32,722 bases of DNA from a bacterium BMS3Bbin03 (GTDB lineage Bacteria > Zhuqueibacterota > JdFR-76 > BMS3Abin05): contig BDTM01000031.1 in the NCBI GenBank assembly GCA_002898015.1, forward strand, positions 1-32,722, given 5' to 3'. Below are positions 16,567-23,375 of the stretch, piece after piece (the stretch's first letter is position 1; every line of letters begins with the position of its first letter). The notes under the pieces were generated by a model. The model was not told the DNA's origin. It was given only the letters and a program-made list of their open reading frames with translations, and did not search any database. The translations under genes and the position numbers were made by a program.

Positions 16567-17186
16567 GGGTGCGGCCTTTTCAATCGGGTGGAATCTTTGT
16601 CTGCGTTTGCCCGGATCGATTTTAAAAGCGTTTTCACAGGGGCATTCATTTTTTTTGTGCGGCTTGAAATGGTTTGATTTACTTCATCGTAAAATGATTT
16701 CGTAGAAGGCACCGTTAAAACGATCCAGTCAAATAAACGCGGCGCAAATTGCTGCATGGGCTTAAACAGAACGGAATCCTGCTTATACTGCCGGTAAGTG
16801 AGGTTTAACGGGATGAAGCCCAGCAGAATAACGAGCAGACTGGCGATCACCGCTCCTTTTAAAAGTCCGAAAGCGGCTCCGCCAAGATGATCCAGCCAGC
16901 CCAGCATGGAGATTTTCAAGATTTTGCGCAAGGTTCTCCCCAGCATAATCGTCCCCCAAAAGACGGCCACAAAAATCAGGACAAAACTGATCATCACTGC
17001 AAAGACGGTTGAAAGATTCAAAATAGACAGAATAAAGGCCGTGCCGGCACTCATCCAGCGGACGGCAAAAATCAGGGCGAGAATAATCGCGATAAATCCC
17101 GTCACTTCGCCGATCAGACCTTTAAAAATGCCTCGAAGCGTGAAAATCAATAAAATGACCAAAATGGCAATGTCAAATATATTCAT
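16563..17186 (-). CDS. cvpA: CvpA family membrane protein
   Basis: A 207-residue inner-membrane protein of the colicin-V-production family. The family opening is clear (MNIFDIAILVILLIFTLRGI followed by FKGL). About four hydrophobic helices span residues 3-125, and the C-terminal 80 residues are soluble and basic. The role is poorly defined and has been linked to envelope homeostasis. The cvpA-mutS2 pair is conserved in many bacteria (as yshB-mutS2), which supports both calls. The ribosome-binding site is weak. Confidence 0.85.
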   Translation of the reverse strand: MNIFDIAILVILLIFTLRGIFKGLIGEVTGFIAIILALIFAVRWMSAGTAFILSILNLSTVFAVMISFVLIFVAVFWGTIMLGRTLRKILKISMLGWLDHLGGAAFGLLKGAVIASLLVILLGFIPLNLTYRQYKQDSVLFKPMQQFAPRLFDWIVLTVPSTKSFYDEVNQTISSRTKKMNAPVKTLLKSIRANADKDSTRLKRPHP

Positions 17187-17270
17187 GGGATCCGGTTTCT
17201 CAGTTCCTCAGCCAACAGGGCTTATCGAGTTTTCGGGCGGCTTGTGTGTTCACCCGTTTATCTTAAAATA

Positions 17271-17320
17271 AAAAAAGTGAATTTGGCACCCGATTGGGAA
17301 ATTACCGCATTCACTTTTTT
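17271..17320 (-). terminator. Rho-independent terminator after yqeY
   Basis: AAAAAAGTGAAT (17271-17282) pairs perfectly with ATTCACTTTTTT (17309-17320). On the minus strand it lies 23 bases past the yqeY stop and ends in T6. It separates rpsU-yqeY from cvpA-mutS2. Confidence 0.85.
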
Positions 17321-17342
17321 CAATATACCGAATAGGATTAAC

Positions 17343-17786
17343 TTATTCAAGTTTGGATCGTACGATTTCCTGGACTAATTTGCCGTCTGCTTTTCCCTTT
17401 AAACGGGCCATGGCTTCTTTCATCACCTTACCCAGATCTTTCATCGAAGATGCGCCTGTTTCCTCAACAATCAGGACAATCTCTCTTTCCACATCCTCCC
17501 GCGATAATTGTTCGGGAAGATAGGATTGAATCACGGCTAACTCTTCTCTCTCTTTTTCCGCTAACTCCGGGCGATTCCCTTTTTCATATAAATCGATGGC
17601 TTCTTTTCGCTTCTTCGCTGCTGACTGAAGCACCTGAATTTCTTCTTCTCCGGTCAGCGCCCGTCCTTTATCGATCTCCAAATTTTTGATCCGGGCTTTT
17701 AAAAGCCGCAGAACATCCACGCGATTTTTCTCCCGCGCTTTCATTGCGGCTTTCAGGTCCTGCATAATTGTGTCTGCGAGGCTCAT
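17343..17786 (-). CDS. yqeY: GatB/YqeY domain protein
   Basis: A 147-residue, mostly helical protein related to the tail domain of the GatB/GatE amidotransferase subunit, which contacts tRNA. Recognisable parts are MSLADTIMQDLKAAMKAREK, LRLLKARIKNLEID, IQSYLPEQLS and the C-terminal KADGKLVQEIVRSKL. It follows rpsU by 17 bases, the common rpsU-yqeY arrangement, and ends before a strong terminator. The exact function is unknown, but translation is likely. Confidence 0.92.
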   Translation of the reverse strand: MSLADTIMQDLKAAMKAREKNRVDVLRLLKARIKNLEIDKGRALTGEEEIQVLQSAAKKRKEAIDLYEKGNRPELAEKEREELAVIQSYLPEQLSREDVEREIVLIVEETGASSMKDLGKVMKEAMARLKGKADGKLVQEIVRSKLE

Positions 17787-17803
17787 AAACTATTTTTTCT
17801 GAT

Positions 17804-17998
17804 TTACATTTCCTGCATTACGATCTTGCGCTGTCTGCGCTTTGCTGCATTGAGTTTGCGTTTGCGTCGCTCGCTGGGTTTTTCAAAATGTTCGTGCTTT
17901 TTGATATCGGACATTAATCCTGATTTTTCGCATGACTTTTTAAAACGCTTAAATGCTCTTTCAAAACTCTCATTATCTCTAACAATAACAGATGGCAT
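17804..17998 (-). CDS. rpsU: 30S ribosomal protein bS21
   Basis: A 64-residue basic protein of the small ribosomal subunit that helps mRNA initiation. The sequence is unmistakable: [20 protein letters not shown], then a Lys/Arg-rich tail with [20 protein letters not shown] strong AAAGGAGGT lies about 8 bases before the ATG, and a promoter is at 18053-18081. First gene of the rpsU-yqeY operon. Confidence 0.97.
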   Translation of the reverse strand: MPSVIVRDNESFERAFKRFKKSCEKSGLMSDIKKHEHFEKPSERRKRKLNAAKRRQRKIVMQEM

Positions 17999-18052
17999 TC
18001 AGATAACAACCTCCTTTCATTATGTTTGCTTTTTTCGAATTAAAGTGTTTTT

Positions 18053-18081
18053 AATTTATGACAATTTTTCCCGAAAATCAA
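18053..18081 (-). promoter_or_regulatory. Sigma-70-type promoter for rpsU-yqeY
   Basis: On the minus strand, TTGATT (18076-18081), a 17-base spacer and TAAATT (18053-18058), about 55 bases before the rpsU ATG. Confidence 0.6.
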
Positions 18082-18145
18082 GCCCTAAATTAAAGGAAAG
18101 AAAGATTAAGACAAAGGCTCTTCCCCTGATTTCGGCAGAAAAGAC

Positions 18146-18184
18146 GATCCATGGATTTGAAAATTTTGACCAGGTACCCGGTCG
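18146..18184 (+). repeat. 39-bp direct repeat, left copy, flanking hicBA
   Basis: Begins GATCCATGGATTTGAAAA. Matches 19046-19084 at 35 of 39 positions in the same orientation, exactly 900 bases away. The decayed hicBA pair lies between the copies. Confidence 0.75.
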
Positions 18185-18229
18185 TTTTTGAATTTGGTAT
18201 TTGGTGTCATCAAAATACGGACTCTTTTT

Positions 18230-18301
18230 TTCGTGTTCGTTCGTGTCAATTCGTGGGAAGAAAAAGGCCCACTAATGTGCACGAATTTTTCACTAATTTT
18301 T
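18230..18301. repeat. ATTCGTGGGAG-family repeat junction
   Basis: A right arm (TTCGTGTCAATTCGTGGGA, up to about 18259) is followed directly by a left arm (CCCACTAATGTGCACGAAT from 18268). This is the same junction as in the 13.2-14.2 kb array, but here it stands alone. Confidence 0.75.
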
Positions 18302-18317
18302 AAAACAGAAAACTTAG

Positions 18318-18367
18318 GATGAACCTTATATTTTTATGAGAAAATGTATGCATTTTTATGATGAATC
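18318..18367 (+). repeat. Dispersed 50-bp repeat, copy B
   Basis: Opposite-strand match to 3339-3388 (about 44 of 50). It starts GATGAACCTTATATTTTTAT and ends near TGATGAATC. Confidence 0.7.
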
Positions 18368-18482
18368 TAAATTAAACTATTTGCAACGTCAAATCCACGG
18401 CTTAATCAAATTTCCGGTAATATCTCAGGACCTAATCATTTTTATAATGATTCAACATTCATCGTTTAGCATCCGTCTTTTT

Positions 18483-18718
18483 TCATACCTTGTCAAGAAA
18501 TCCAAAATATTGCTCTCTTGTCAAACCAGCCGAGCGCAAATTATTTCTAATATAATAAAGACAGGAACTTCCTGCCATTTTGGAATTATCAAAGGCCTGG
18601 GGTTTTCGGGTTTGACCATAACTACATGATGTCCTTTTGTGCGACTCACCCGGAAACCCGCCTGCCCGAATATCTTGATTAGTCGTTTATAATAATGAAG
18701 AGGTGTTATCCTGGGCAT
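18483..18718 (-). pseudogene. hicA toxin gene with frameshift
   Basis: HicA toxins are small dsRBD-fold mRNA interferases. From the ATG at 18718 the frame reads MPRITPLHYYKRLIKIFGQA and continues through TKGHHVVM (catalytic His) to VPVFII, a good HicA. It then loses similarity and stops at 18521. In another frame the missing C-terminus continues as RNNLRSAGLTREQYFGFLDKV to a TGA at 18483-18485. A 1-2 base indel near 18549-18555 explains both. Together the two parts give about 77 residues, the normal HicA length. The ATG overlaps the hicB stop (TGATG). An assembly error is possible, but the partner gene is also shifted. Confidence 0.75.
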
Positions 18719-18979
18719 CAGAAGTTTGCCGCTGTGGCTATCTCGACAATAGCCGGGGGATTCCAGACATCTTTGTCTTTATCATATCCGCTTTCTTTAA
18801 GAATATCCTCTATGGTTCCCAGTTTCTCCGCTTCTTCTAAAAAAAGCCCAACAGCTTCATCAAGCATTTCCCGGGCTTCTTTTAGGAGTAGCGCCGCAAC
18901 TGGAAAGGTCTAGTTGAGGGGTGTAAGCAACGAAAGTATCTCCTTCCTTAAACACCAATACACTGTATCTTATTTTCAT
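18718..18979 (-). pseudogene. hicB antitoxin gene with frameshift
   Basis: From the ATG at 18979 the frame reads MKIRYSVLVFKEGDTFVAYT, then DLSSCGATPK, and then stops early. One base over, the HicB continuation is intact: EAREMLDEAVGLFLEEAEKL, then GTIEDILKESGYDKDKDVWN, ending at a TGA (18718-18720). The switch lies at a run of four T on the plus strand (18880-18883); removing one restores CGATPKEAREML, so a single-base insertion in a homopolymer is the simplest cause. Order and coupling (hicB first, TGATG junction with hicA) are typical of hicBA modules. Confidence 0.75.
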
Positions 18980-19000
18980 TTTACAATTCCCTATTTTTAC

Positions 19001-19043
19001 ATTTTCAACTGAAGCGTGACACTGTCACGCTTCGGTTGAAAAT
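19001..19043. repeat. 43-bp near-perfect palindrome upstream of hicBA
   Basis: ATTTTCAACTGAAGCGTGAC (19001-19020) pairs with 19024-19043 around a 3-base centre. All 20 positions pair, one of them G:T. It begins 21 bases before the hicB start, where an autoregulatory operator would be, and could also act as a terminator-like hairpin. Confidence 0.75.
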
Positions 19044-19045
19044 AG

Positions 19046-19084
19046 GATCCATGGATTTGAAAATATTGACAAGCTACCCGGGCG
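19046..19084 (+). repeat. 39-bp direct repeat, right copy, flanking hicBA
   Basis: Partner of 18146-18184 (35 of 39 identical). It starts 2 bases after the 43-bp palindrome. Confidence 0.75.
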
Positions 19085-19120
19085 TAAACGCTCAGGCTAA
19101 AAAAGAGGAACCGGCAGATT

Positions 19121-19162
19121 AAAAAATACGGGTTGACCATTTGATCAACCCGGTTATTTTTT
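19121..19162 (-). terminator. Rho-independent terminator after the lamin-tail/FlgD-like gene
   Basis: On the minus strand, CGGGTTGA and TCAACCCG form the stem around an 8-base loop, extended by A-rich and T-rich flanks and ending in T6. It begins within 5 bases of the stop at 19167. Confidence 0.85.
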
Positions 19163-19166
19163 CAAC

Positions 19167-20444
19167 TTACTTTACGAATAAAATTTTCCGAATGGCCGGG
19201 GTCTCTGTTCCGCTCAATTTTGTGTAATAAATTCCTGCCGGCACCAATCGGGAGGACTCATCCATTCCGTTCCAGACCACAGAAAGAATCCCGCCATGCT
19301 CCGGTGAGATTACAAAATTCCTGATCCTCTGCCCCAGACAGTTGTAAATACCCAAAGAAACAGGGTTCAACGACCGGCTTTTATTTTGCGGAACAGCCAT
19401 TTGAAATGCAATCTCCCTTTTGCCAATTCCCGGCCCAAACGGATTGGGATACCCGGGAGAGAGTTGAATTTCGTCCGGAACGATCGCATTCTTTCCGGCG
19501 GAATCATGGACCGTCACAGAAATCACGCCATGCTTTTGTCTCCGGCCGACAAAATCCACATCTTCCAGTTGGTAGTAATAGGTTCTCTCCGGTCGAACAT
19601 CCTGATCCACAAAGTGATAACGATGTCTTACGGTCGAATTTCCAGCCCCTTTGATCAACCGGCTGATCTTCGCAAAATTTTTGTCGGAATACAAACTCCG
19701 GTAAACATTAAACCCCAGGTTATTCACTTCGCTCTGCGTTGTCCAGGTGAGGCGCACTCGATTTACCTGTGGGACGGCTTGAAAAGAGGTCAGGAAAATC
19801 GGAAGGGAGTTATCATTTTCTGCCCCCATTGATTGGGATGTCGCACGATACCAATCGTTTTTTGAATTATTATCGATGTAACTATCGTGTGTTTCATTTA
19901 GATATCGACCCAGGGATTGCCCCGAAGAAATATCATCCGTATCTGTCCAGGCGCCGGCATCACCGGCAGAAAAATCGTAAGCGTTCCACATGGCATCAGC
20001 AACGATATCATTTGCTTCGTTGACGCTTGCTGTATATTTACCGCTATTATCTGAATAGATCAATGCATCTACATAAGTTGAAGCTTTCTCCGGATCTGTG
20101 ATAAAGATGTTCTGATCGGTTCCGGTTAAACCCGCACCCAGCGCACTATAAAAATGCCAGCAATTGCCAATTAAGCCGTCTGTACCAGATTCTTCATGTA
20201 AAACAATGTACTGTCCCATTTGATAGGAATTCGTTGGCAAGGCATAGTAGCTACTTGCATTTCGATAAATCCGATAGCCACTCCAATCCACACTCCCATC
20301 AACCACATACAATTCAATCCAATCATTGGATTCTTTCATGGCTACTTCAGTGATGAGTAATTTCCCGGCATTTTGACTTACAGATGCAGAAACAGTTGGA
20401 GTTAATAACAGAACTACTGCAAGACATAAAATACTCCTTTTCAT
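19167..20444 (-). CDS. Secreted protein with lamin-tail-like, Fn3-like and FlgD/T9SS-like C-terminal domains
   Basis: A 425-residue exported protein of unknown function. Residues 1-20 are a signal peptide ending TVSA. Residues about 27-200 resemble a lamin-tail domain (LLITEVAMKESNDWIELYVV). Residues about 216-313 look like a fibronectin type III fold (VRLTWTTQSEVNNLGFNVYR). Residues 333-425 carry the PNPFGPG word, then a FlgD-Ig-like or type-IX-sorting-like domain ending PAGIYYTKLSG...RKILFVK. Such C-termini mark outer-surface or secreted proteins in FCB bacteria. The ATG has GGAGGA 7 bases upstream, and a terminator follows. It is monocistronic. Confidence 0.8.
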   Translation of the reverse strand: MKRSILCLAVVLLLTPTVSASVSQNAGKLLITEVAMKESNDWIELYVVDGSVDWSGYRIYRNASSYYALPTNSYQMGQYIVLHEESGTDGLIGNCWHFYSALGAGLTGTDQNIFITDPEKASTYVDALIYSDNSGKYTASVNEANDIVADAMWNAYDFSAGDAGAWTDTDDISSGQSLGRYLNETHDSYIDNNSKNDWYRATSQSMGAENDNSLPIFLTSFQAVPQVNRVRLTWTTQSEVNNLGFNVYRSLYSDKNFAKISRLIKGAGNSTVRHRYHFVDQDVRPERTYYYQLEDVDFVGRRQKHGVISVTVHDSAGKNAIVPDEIQLSPGYPNPFGPGIGKREIAFQMAVPQNKSRSLNPVSLGIYNCLGQRIRNFVISPEHGGILSVVWNGMDESSRLVPAGIYYTKLSGTETPAIRKILFVK

Positions 20445-20875
20445 GATATAGTCCTCCCAGGGTTAATTGTTCGAAACGTTCATAAAAACAATTCACCGGT
20501 TCAGGAATCGCATCAATCCAGGCGGAAAAAGAAATTTGAATTTTAGGTTTTGAAAGTTAAAAAAGAAAGGCAAACACCAACAGGACCAACAGGTGGGACA
20601 AGACATGGCCGGTTTTAAAGCACCGCCCCCGTGCCCCCGCACCCCCTTATTTGCTCATCGGAATCACCCCCTTTAATAAGGGAACCTCTCGCATTATAAA
20701 GAAAAGAAACATATTTTGGTTCTTCGTGAGAATACGTCCATTTTGATCTATTTTTGAAAGCAATTCTAATTACAAATAAAATCAAATTGAAAAAATCAAA
20801 TATCAAAATCACAATTTAAAATGCAAACGGAAACAGCAGCTCGTCTTAATTGGCTCGTCAATCCATATATTTCTT
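20445..20875. other. Intergenic region with a C-rich/G-rich tract
   Basis: No credible gene. Four runs of five C lie at 20626-20630, 20634-20638, 20642-20646 and 20667-20671, so the minus strand could form a G-quadruplex. A short CCAACAGG direct repeat is near 20578-20593. Confidence 0.5.
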
Positions 20876-22522
20876 CTATTCCGAGCCTGTTTTTACTTTT
20901 TTTCTTGTGTAAAACACCGAAACCGTCAACAGGGCGATTCCAAGTCCAACAAACGATACAATTTTATAGATGATGTCCGGGCTGGTTATTCCGATTACAA
21001 ACACGTAAACAATGGTCAAAGTCAACGTGGAAAGCGCCATCCACCGGTATTTTTTGTTTTTTAATAGAAGGCTTAACGTGTAATAAACCAGCGCCGCTCC
21101 CACCCACGATAAACTAATCAAATCGTGCGGCATTGCGTGATAAAGCGCATACGGAATCACAAACAACGCCGTAATTAGATAGGCGTTTCTCATATATTCT
21201 GTCTGGAGATCCAGACGGCTTTTTTTCCAATTCAGAATCCGTGCGCTTAACAAAGCCACGATGCCGAAGCTCAAACCGATTCCGCCGCTCGTCCCTTTCA
21301 CAATCAGAAAAGCGATAAAGATCGATAAATAAATCCCAAAATTTGCCACGACAATATATTTAGAGCGGAACCAAATCGCCGTAACTAAAACCAATAAACT
21401 CTGCCAGCAAAGAAACAGGAAATATTCGCTTCCGCCGAACTGGGCAACGATGGCCGCACTAAGGGCTAAATAACCGAAAATGGAATAAAAAAATGTCGAA
21501 TATTTGCTTTTTTCTCTAACCCAAAAAACAATCGCAAGCGTTAAGAACAGGATCGAAATCGCAAAATTAGCCGTTCCGACGTATTTTCGCATCGCCGTCA
21601 TCGAAATTAAAAACAAAAGGCCATAGGCTCCTGCGGCGTTTAACGCCGAACCAAGCGCTGCGTGGAATGCCTCTTTGGAGTTTTCTTTTCTTAAAAGCGT
21701 TCCAAATGCGAAAATAACGACATACAAAAGAATAAAAATTAAATTACTTGGAGGAGAGGTTTGTAACCGGATTGAATTTCCCAAAATAGGGTTATTAATA
21801 AACCATTCAAAATGCGCTAAGTAAGCGATCAGAATTCCAAAAATTAAAAGATTATCCCATTCGTACCGGAGTTTTAAGAAAACGACTGCCGCCGATACAG
21901 CCGCGATCATTGGAAAGATAACGGCCGCTTCTCCGCTTGCAATCGCCGCTGCGTAACCAAAAGCGGCTCCCAATAACGCAATGTACCTTGATTTTCTTTT
22001 AACCGATATAAAAAACGTAATGCCGGTCACAATTATCAGCAACAGAAGCTCCAGCGCTAAACCGCTTACGATCTGTTTCGGAGTGAAAAAATAAAATCGC
22101 AGCGTGGCAAAATAGAGAAGCGTCAGTCCTGCCCCCAGGAGATAGCTTGATATCAGCGAAAATAATTTGCGCCATAAATAGGATAACAGAAACAAAATCG
22201 ACACGATGACGTAGCCGAACAGGCTGGGCACATAAGCCGGAAGGGTATTATAAGGGAAACTCAAAAATATCGCTATGCCGATCGACAGAACGATTATTCC
22301 TGCTTTTGCAAATAGAAATTGTCCGATTTGAAATTCTAATTTTTCTTCCTGTTCAATTTTGGCGCGGGCAATTTTTAATTCATCTTTCTCGGGTTCCGGC
22401 ACAATTTCCGGTTTTATTCCTAAACGCTCTTCAATCACGGCTATTCTATTCTCCAGCCGTTTTAGATAATTCAGGATTTCTTCAAGATCCAAATTATTAA
22501 ACAACAAACCCATTTTAGTCAT
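20876..22522 (-). CDS. DUF2339 multi-pass membrane protein
   Basis: A 548-residue predicted inner-membrane protein. An N-terminal helix, LEEILNYLKRLENRIAVIEE, looks like a coiled coil. It is followed by a charged linker and LEFQIGQFLFAKAGIIVLSI, then about 14-16 hydrophobic helices, ending with a short basic tail. This layout (soluble coiled coil, then a long run of helices after a LEFxIG motif) is that of DUF2339; function unknown. A second in-frame ATG lies at 22513, and neither has a convincing ribosome-binding site. An ATTCGTGGGAG repeat lies 30 bases upstream. Confidence 0.78.
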   Translation of the reverse strand: MTKMGLLFNNLDLEEILNYLKRLENRIAVIEERLGIKPEIVPEPEKDELKIARAKIEQEEKLEFQIGQFLFAKAGIIVLSIGIAIFLSFPYNTLPAYVPSLFGYVIVSILFLLSYLWRKLFSLISSYLLGAGLTLLYFATLRFYFFTPKQIVSGLALELLLLIIVTGITFFISVKRKSRYIALLGAAFGYAAAIASGEAAVIFPMIAAVSAAVVFLKLRYEWDNLLIFGILIAYLAHFEWFINNPILGNSIRLQTSPPSNLIFILLYVVIFAFGTLLRKENSKEAFHAALGSALNAAGAYGLLFLISMTAMRKYVGTANFAISILFLTLAIVFWVREKSKYSTFFYSIFGYLALSAAIVAQFGGSEYFLFLCWQSLLVLVTAIWFRSKYIVVANFGIYLSIFIAFLIVKGTSGGIGLSFGIVALLSARILNWKKSRLDLQTEYMRNAYLITALFVIPYALYHAMPHDLISLSWVGAALVYYTLSLLLKNKKYRWMALSTLTLTIVYVFVIGITSPDIIYKIVSFVGLGIALLTVSVFYTRKKVKTGSE

Positions 22523-22550
22523 TTCCCGTGTTATGGTTCATAAATAACCG

Positions 22551-22672
22551 ATCGTGAAAATTCGTGGGAGATAAAGAATTGCCCACTAATAGACACGAAT
22601 TAACCCGAATGTTTTATTTCCTTTCGTGAAAATTCGTGGGAAAATTTTTAACCACCGAGAACACCGATTGCG
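22551..22672. repeat. ATTCGTGGGAG-family repeat (AACTCGAATG subtype)
   Basis: Right arm 22551-22571, left arm about 22580-22615 (CCCACTAATAGACACGAATT), right arm 22622-22645, then AACCACCGAGAACACCG. The last part (22624-22672) matches 23288-23340 in the same orientation on the other side of the DUF4258/YgiT pair. Confidence 0.75.
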
Positions 22673-22686
22673 ACAGTCACAATCAT

Positions 22687-22917
22687 CTAAGCCGCTTGAT
22701 CAAATTCAAGAAATCCTAACTTAATACCACTTTTTTCAGCGGAAATGACCATCTTTTCTACTTGTTTAGACACAGATATGTCTATAAAATTCTCTCCACA
22801 TTGTTTACAGACCAGTGCAGGAACGTTTTTAATAACAATAATTCTTTCCATCGATCTTTCCAATGTAAGCGAAGTTTTTCCCGCTTCCATTACGCCTCCA
22901 CATACCGGGCATTGCAT
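22687..22917 (-). CDS. YgiT-type zinc-finger protein (MqsA-like antitoxin)
   Basis: A 76-residue protein with two CxxC pairs, Cys3/Cys6 (CPVCGG) and Cys37/Cys40 (CKQCGE), the zinc-binding N-terminal half of MqsA/YgiT antitoxins. The usual C-terminal HTH domain of full MqsA is absent, as in many YgiT proteins paired with DUF4258. Its ATG overlaps the stop of the upstream DUF4258 gene by one base (TAATG), so toxin-like gene first, antitoxin-like gene second. Antitoxin role is inferred from family and pairing. Confidence 0.85.
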   Translation of the reverse strand: MQCPVCGGVMEAGKTSLTLERSMERIIVIKNVPALVCKQCGENFIDISVSKQVEKMVISAEKSGIKLGFLEFDQAA

Positions 22918-23240
22918 TATTTGATTCTCCTCTTAAAACTTGAATCCCATAAATCAGGATACGGCCTATAGACTGTAATAATCCATATTTCCCCTTGATT
23001 ATCATCAAGAGCTATTACCATATGAACGGGTTCACCAGATTTTGTATATCCAAGAATTAAATAACTTGGTAACGGTTTATCCTGCTGATAGTTTTTTATA
23101 ATCTCCCCATTTTCGATGATATCTATTATAGTCTCTATGGCTATGGAACGTTCCAAAAGCCTTTCGAGGGCATGCTTTGTAAATAAAACATTTCCTTTTT
23201 CACAATAGAATTTTATTTTATCAGCTATGCTTTTCTTCAA
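22917..23240 (-). CDS. DUF4258 protein (putative RelE/MqsR-type toxin)
   Basis: A 107-residue protein with the DUF4258 pattern: an N-terminal helix, then LFTKHALERLLERSI (His-containing helix), ENGEIIKNYQQDKPLPSYLI, a GEPVHMVIALDD strand, and a C-terminal IITVYRPYPDLW. DUF4258 proteins resemble RelE-fold toxins and commonly pair with YgiT-type proteins. The start codon appears to be TTG (23238-23240) with no good ribosome-binding site, so the start is uncertain. It is coupled to the YgiT gene by a one-base overlap. Confidence 0.8.
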   Translation of the reverse strand: MKKSIADKIKFYCEKGNVLFTKHALERLLERSIAIETIIDIIENGEIIKNYQQDKPLPSYLILGYTKSGEPVHMVIALDDNQGEIWIITVYRPYPDLWDSSFKRRIK

Positions 23241-23283
23241 AACAACTGTTTATTTTATAGGTCAACAATTTCAATAAATTCCA

Positions 23284-23345
23284 TGGTCATTTGTGAAAAT
23301 TCGTAGGCAATTTTCTTAACCGCCGAGTTCGCAGAGAACGCAGAG
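23284..23345. repeat. ATTCGTGGGAG-family right arm plus AACCGCCGAG word repeat
   Basis: GTGAAAATTCGTAGGC is followed by TTAACCGCCGAGTTCGCAGA and AACGCAGAGG. It is a diverged direct copy of 22624-22672; the two bracket the DUF4258/YgiT pair. Confidence 0.65.
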
Positions 23346-23375
23346 GAAAAGATTAATAATCAATTGTGGGTAGGA

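Larger units (their letters stand above)
18082..18482. other. Intergenic repeat cluster
   Basis: No gene seen. It contains one copy of a 39-bp direct repeat (18146-18184), an ATTCGTGGGAG-family junction (18230-18301) and copy B of the dispersed 50-bp repeat (18318-18367). Confidence 0.6.

Noticed and set aside
18336..18629. A 97-codon plus-strand frame
   Set aside because: Overlaps the hicA gene in antisense and an intergenic repeat; low complexity and no family resemblance.
20615..20812. A 65-codon minus-strand frame in the gap before the lamin-tail/FlgD-like gene
   Set aside because: No family match, runs through the C-rich tract, and has no ribosome-binding site.
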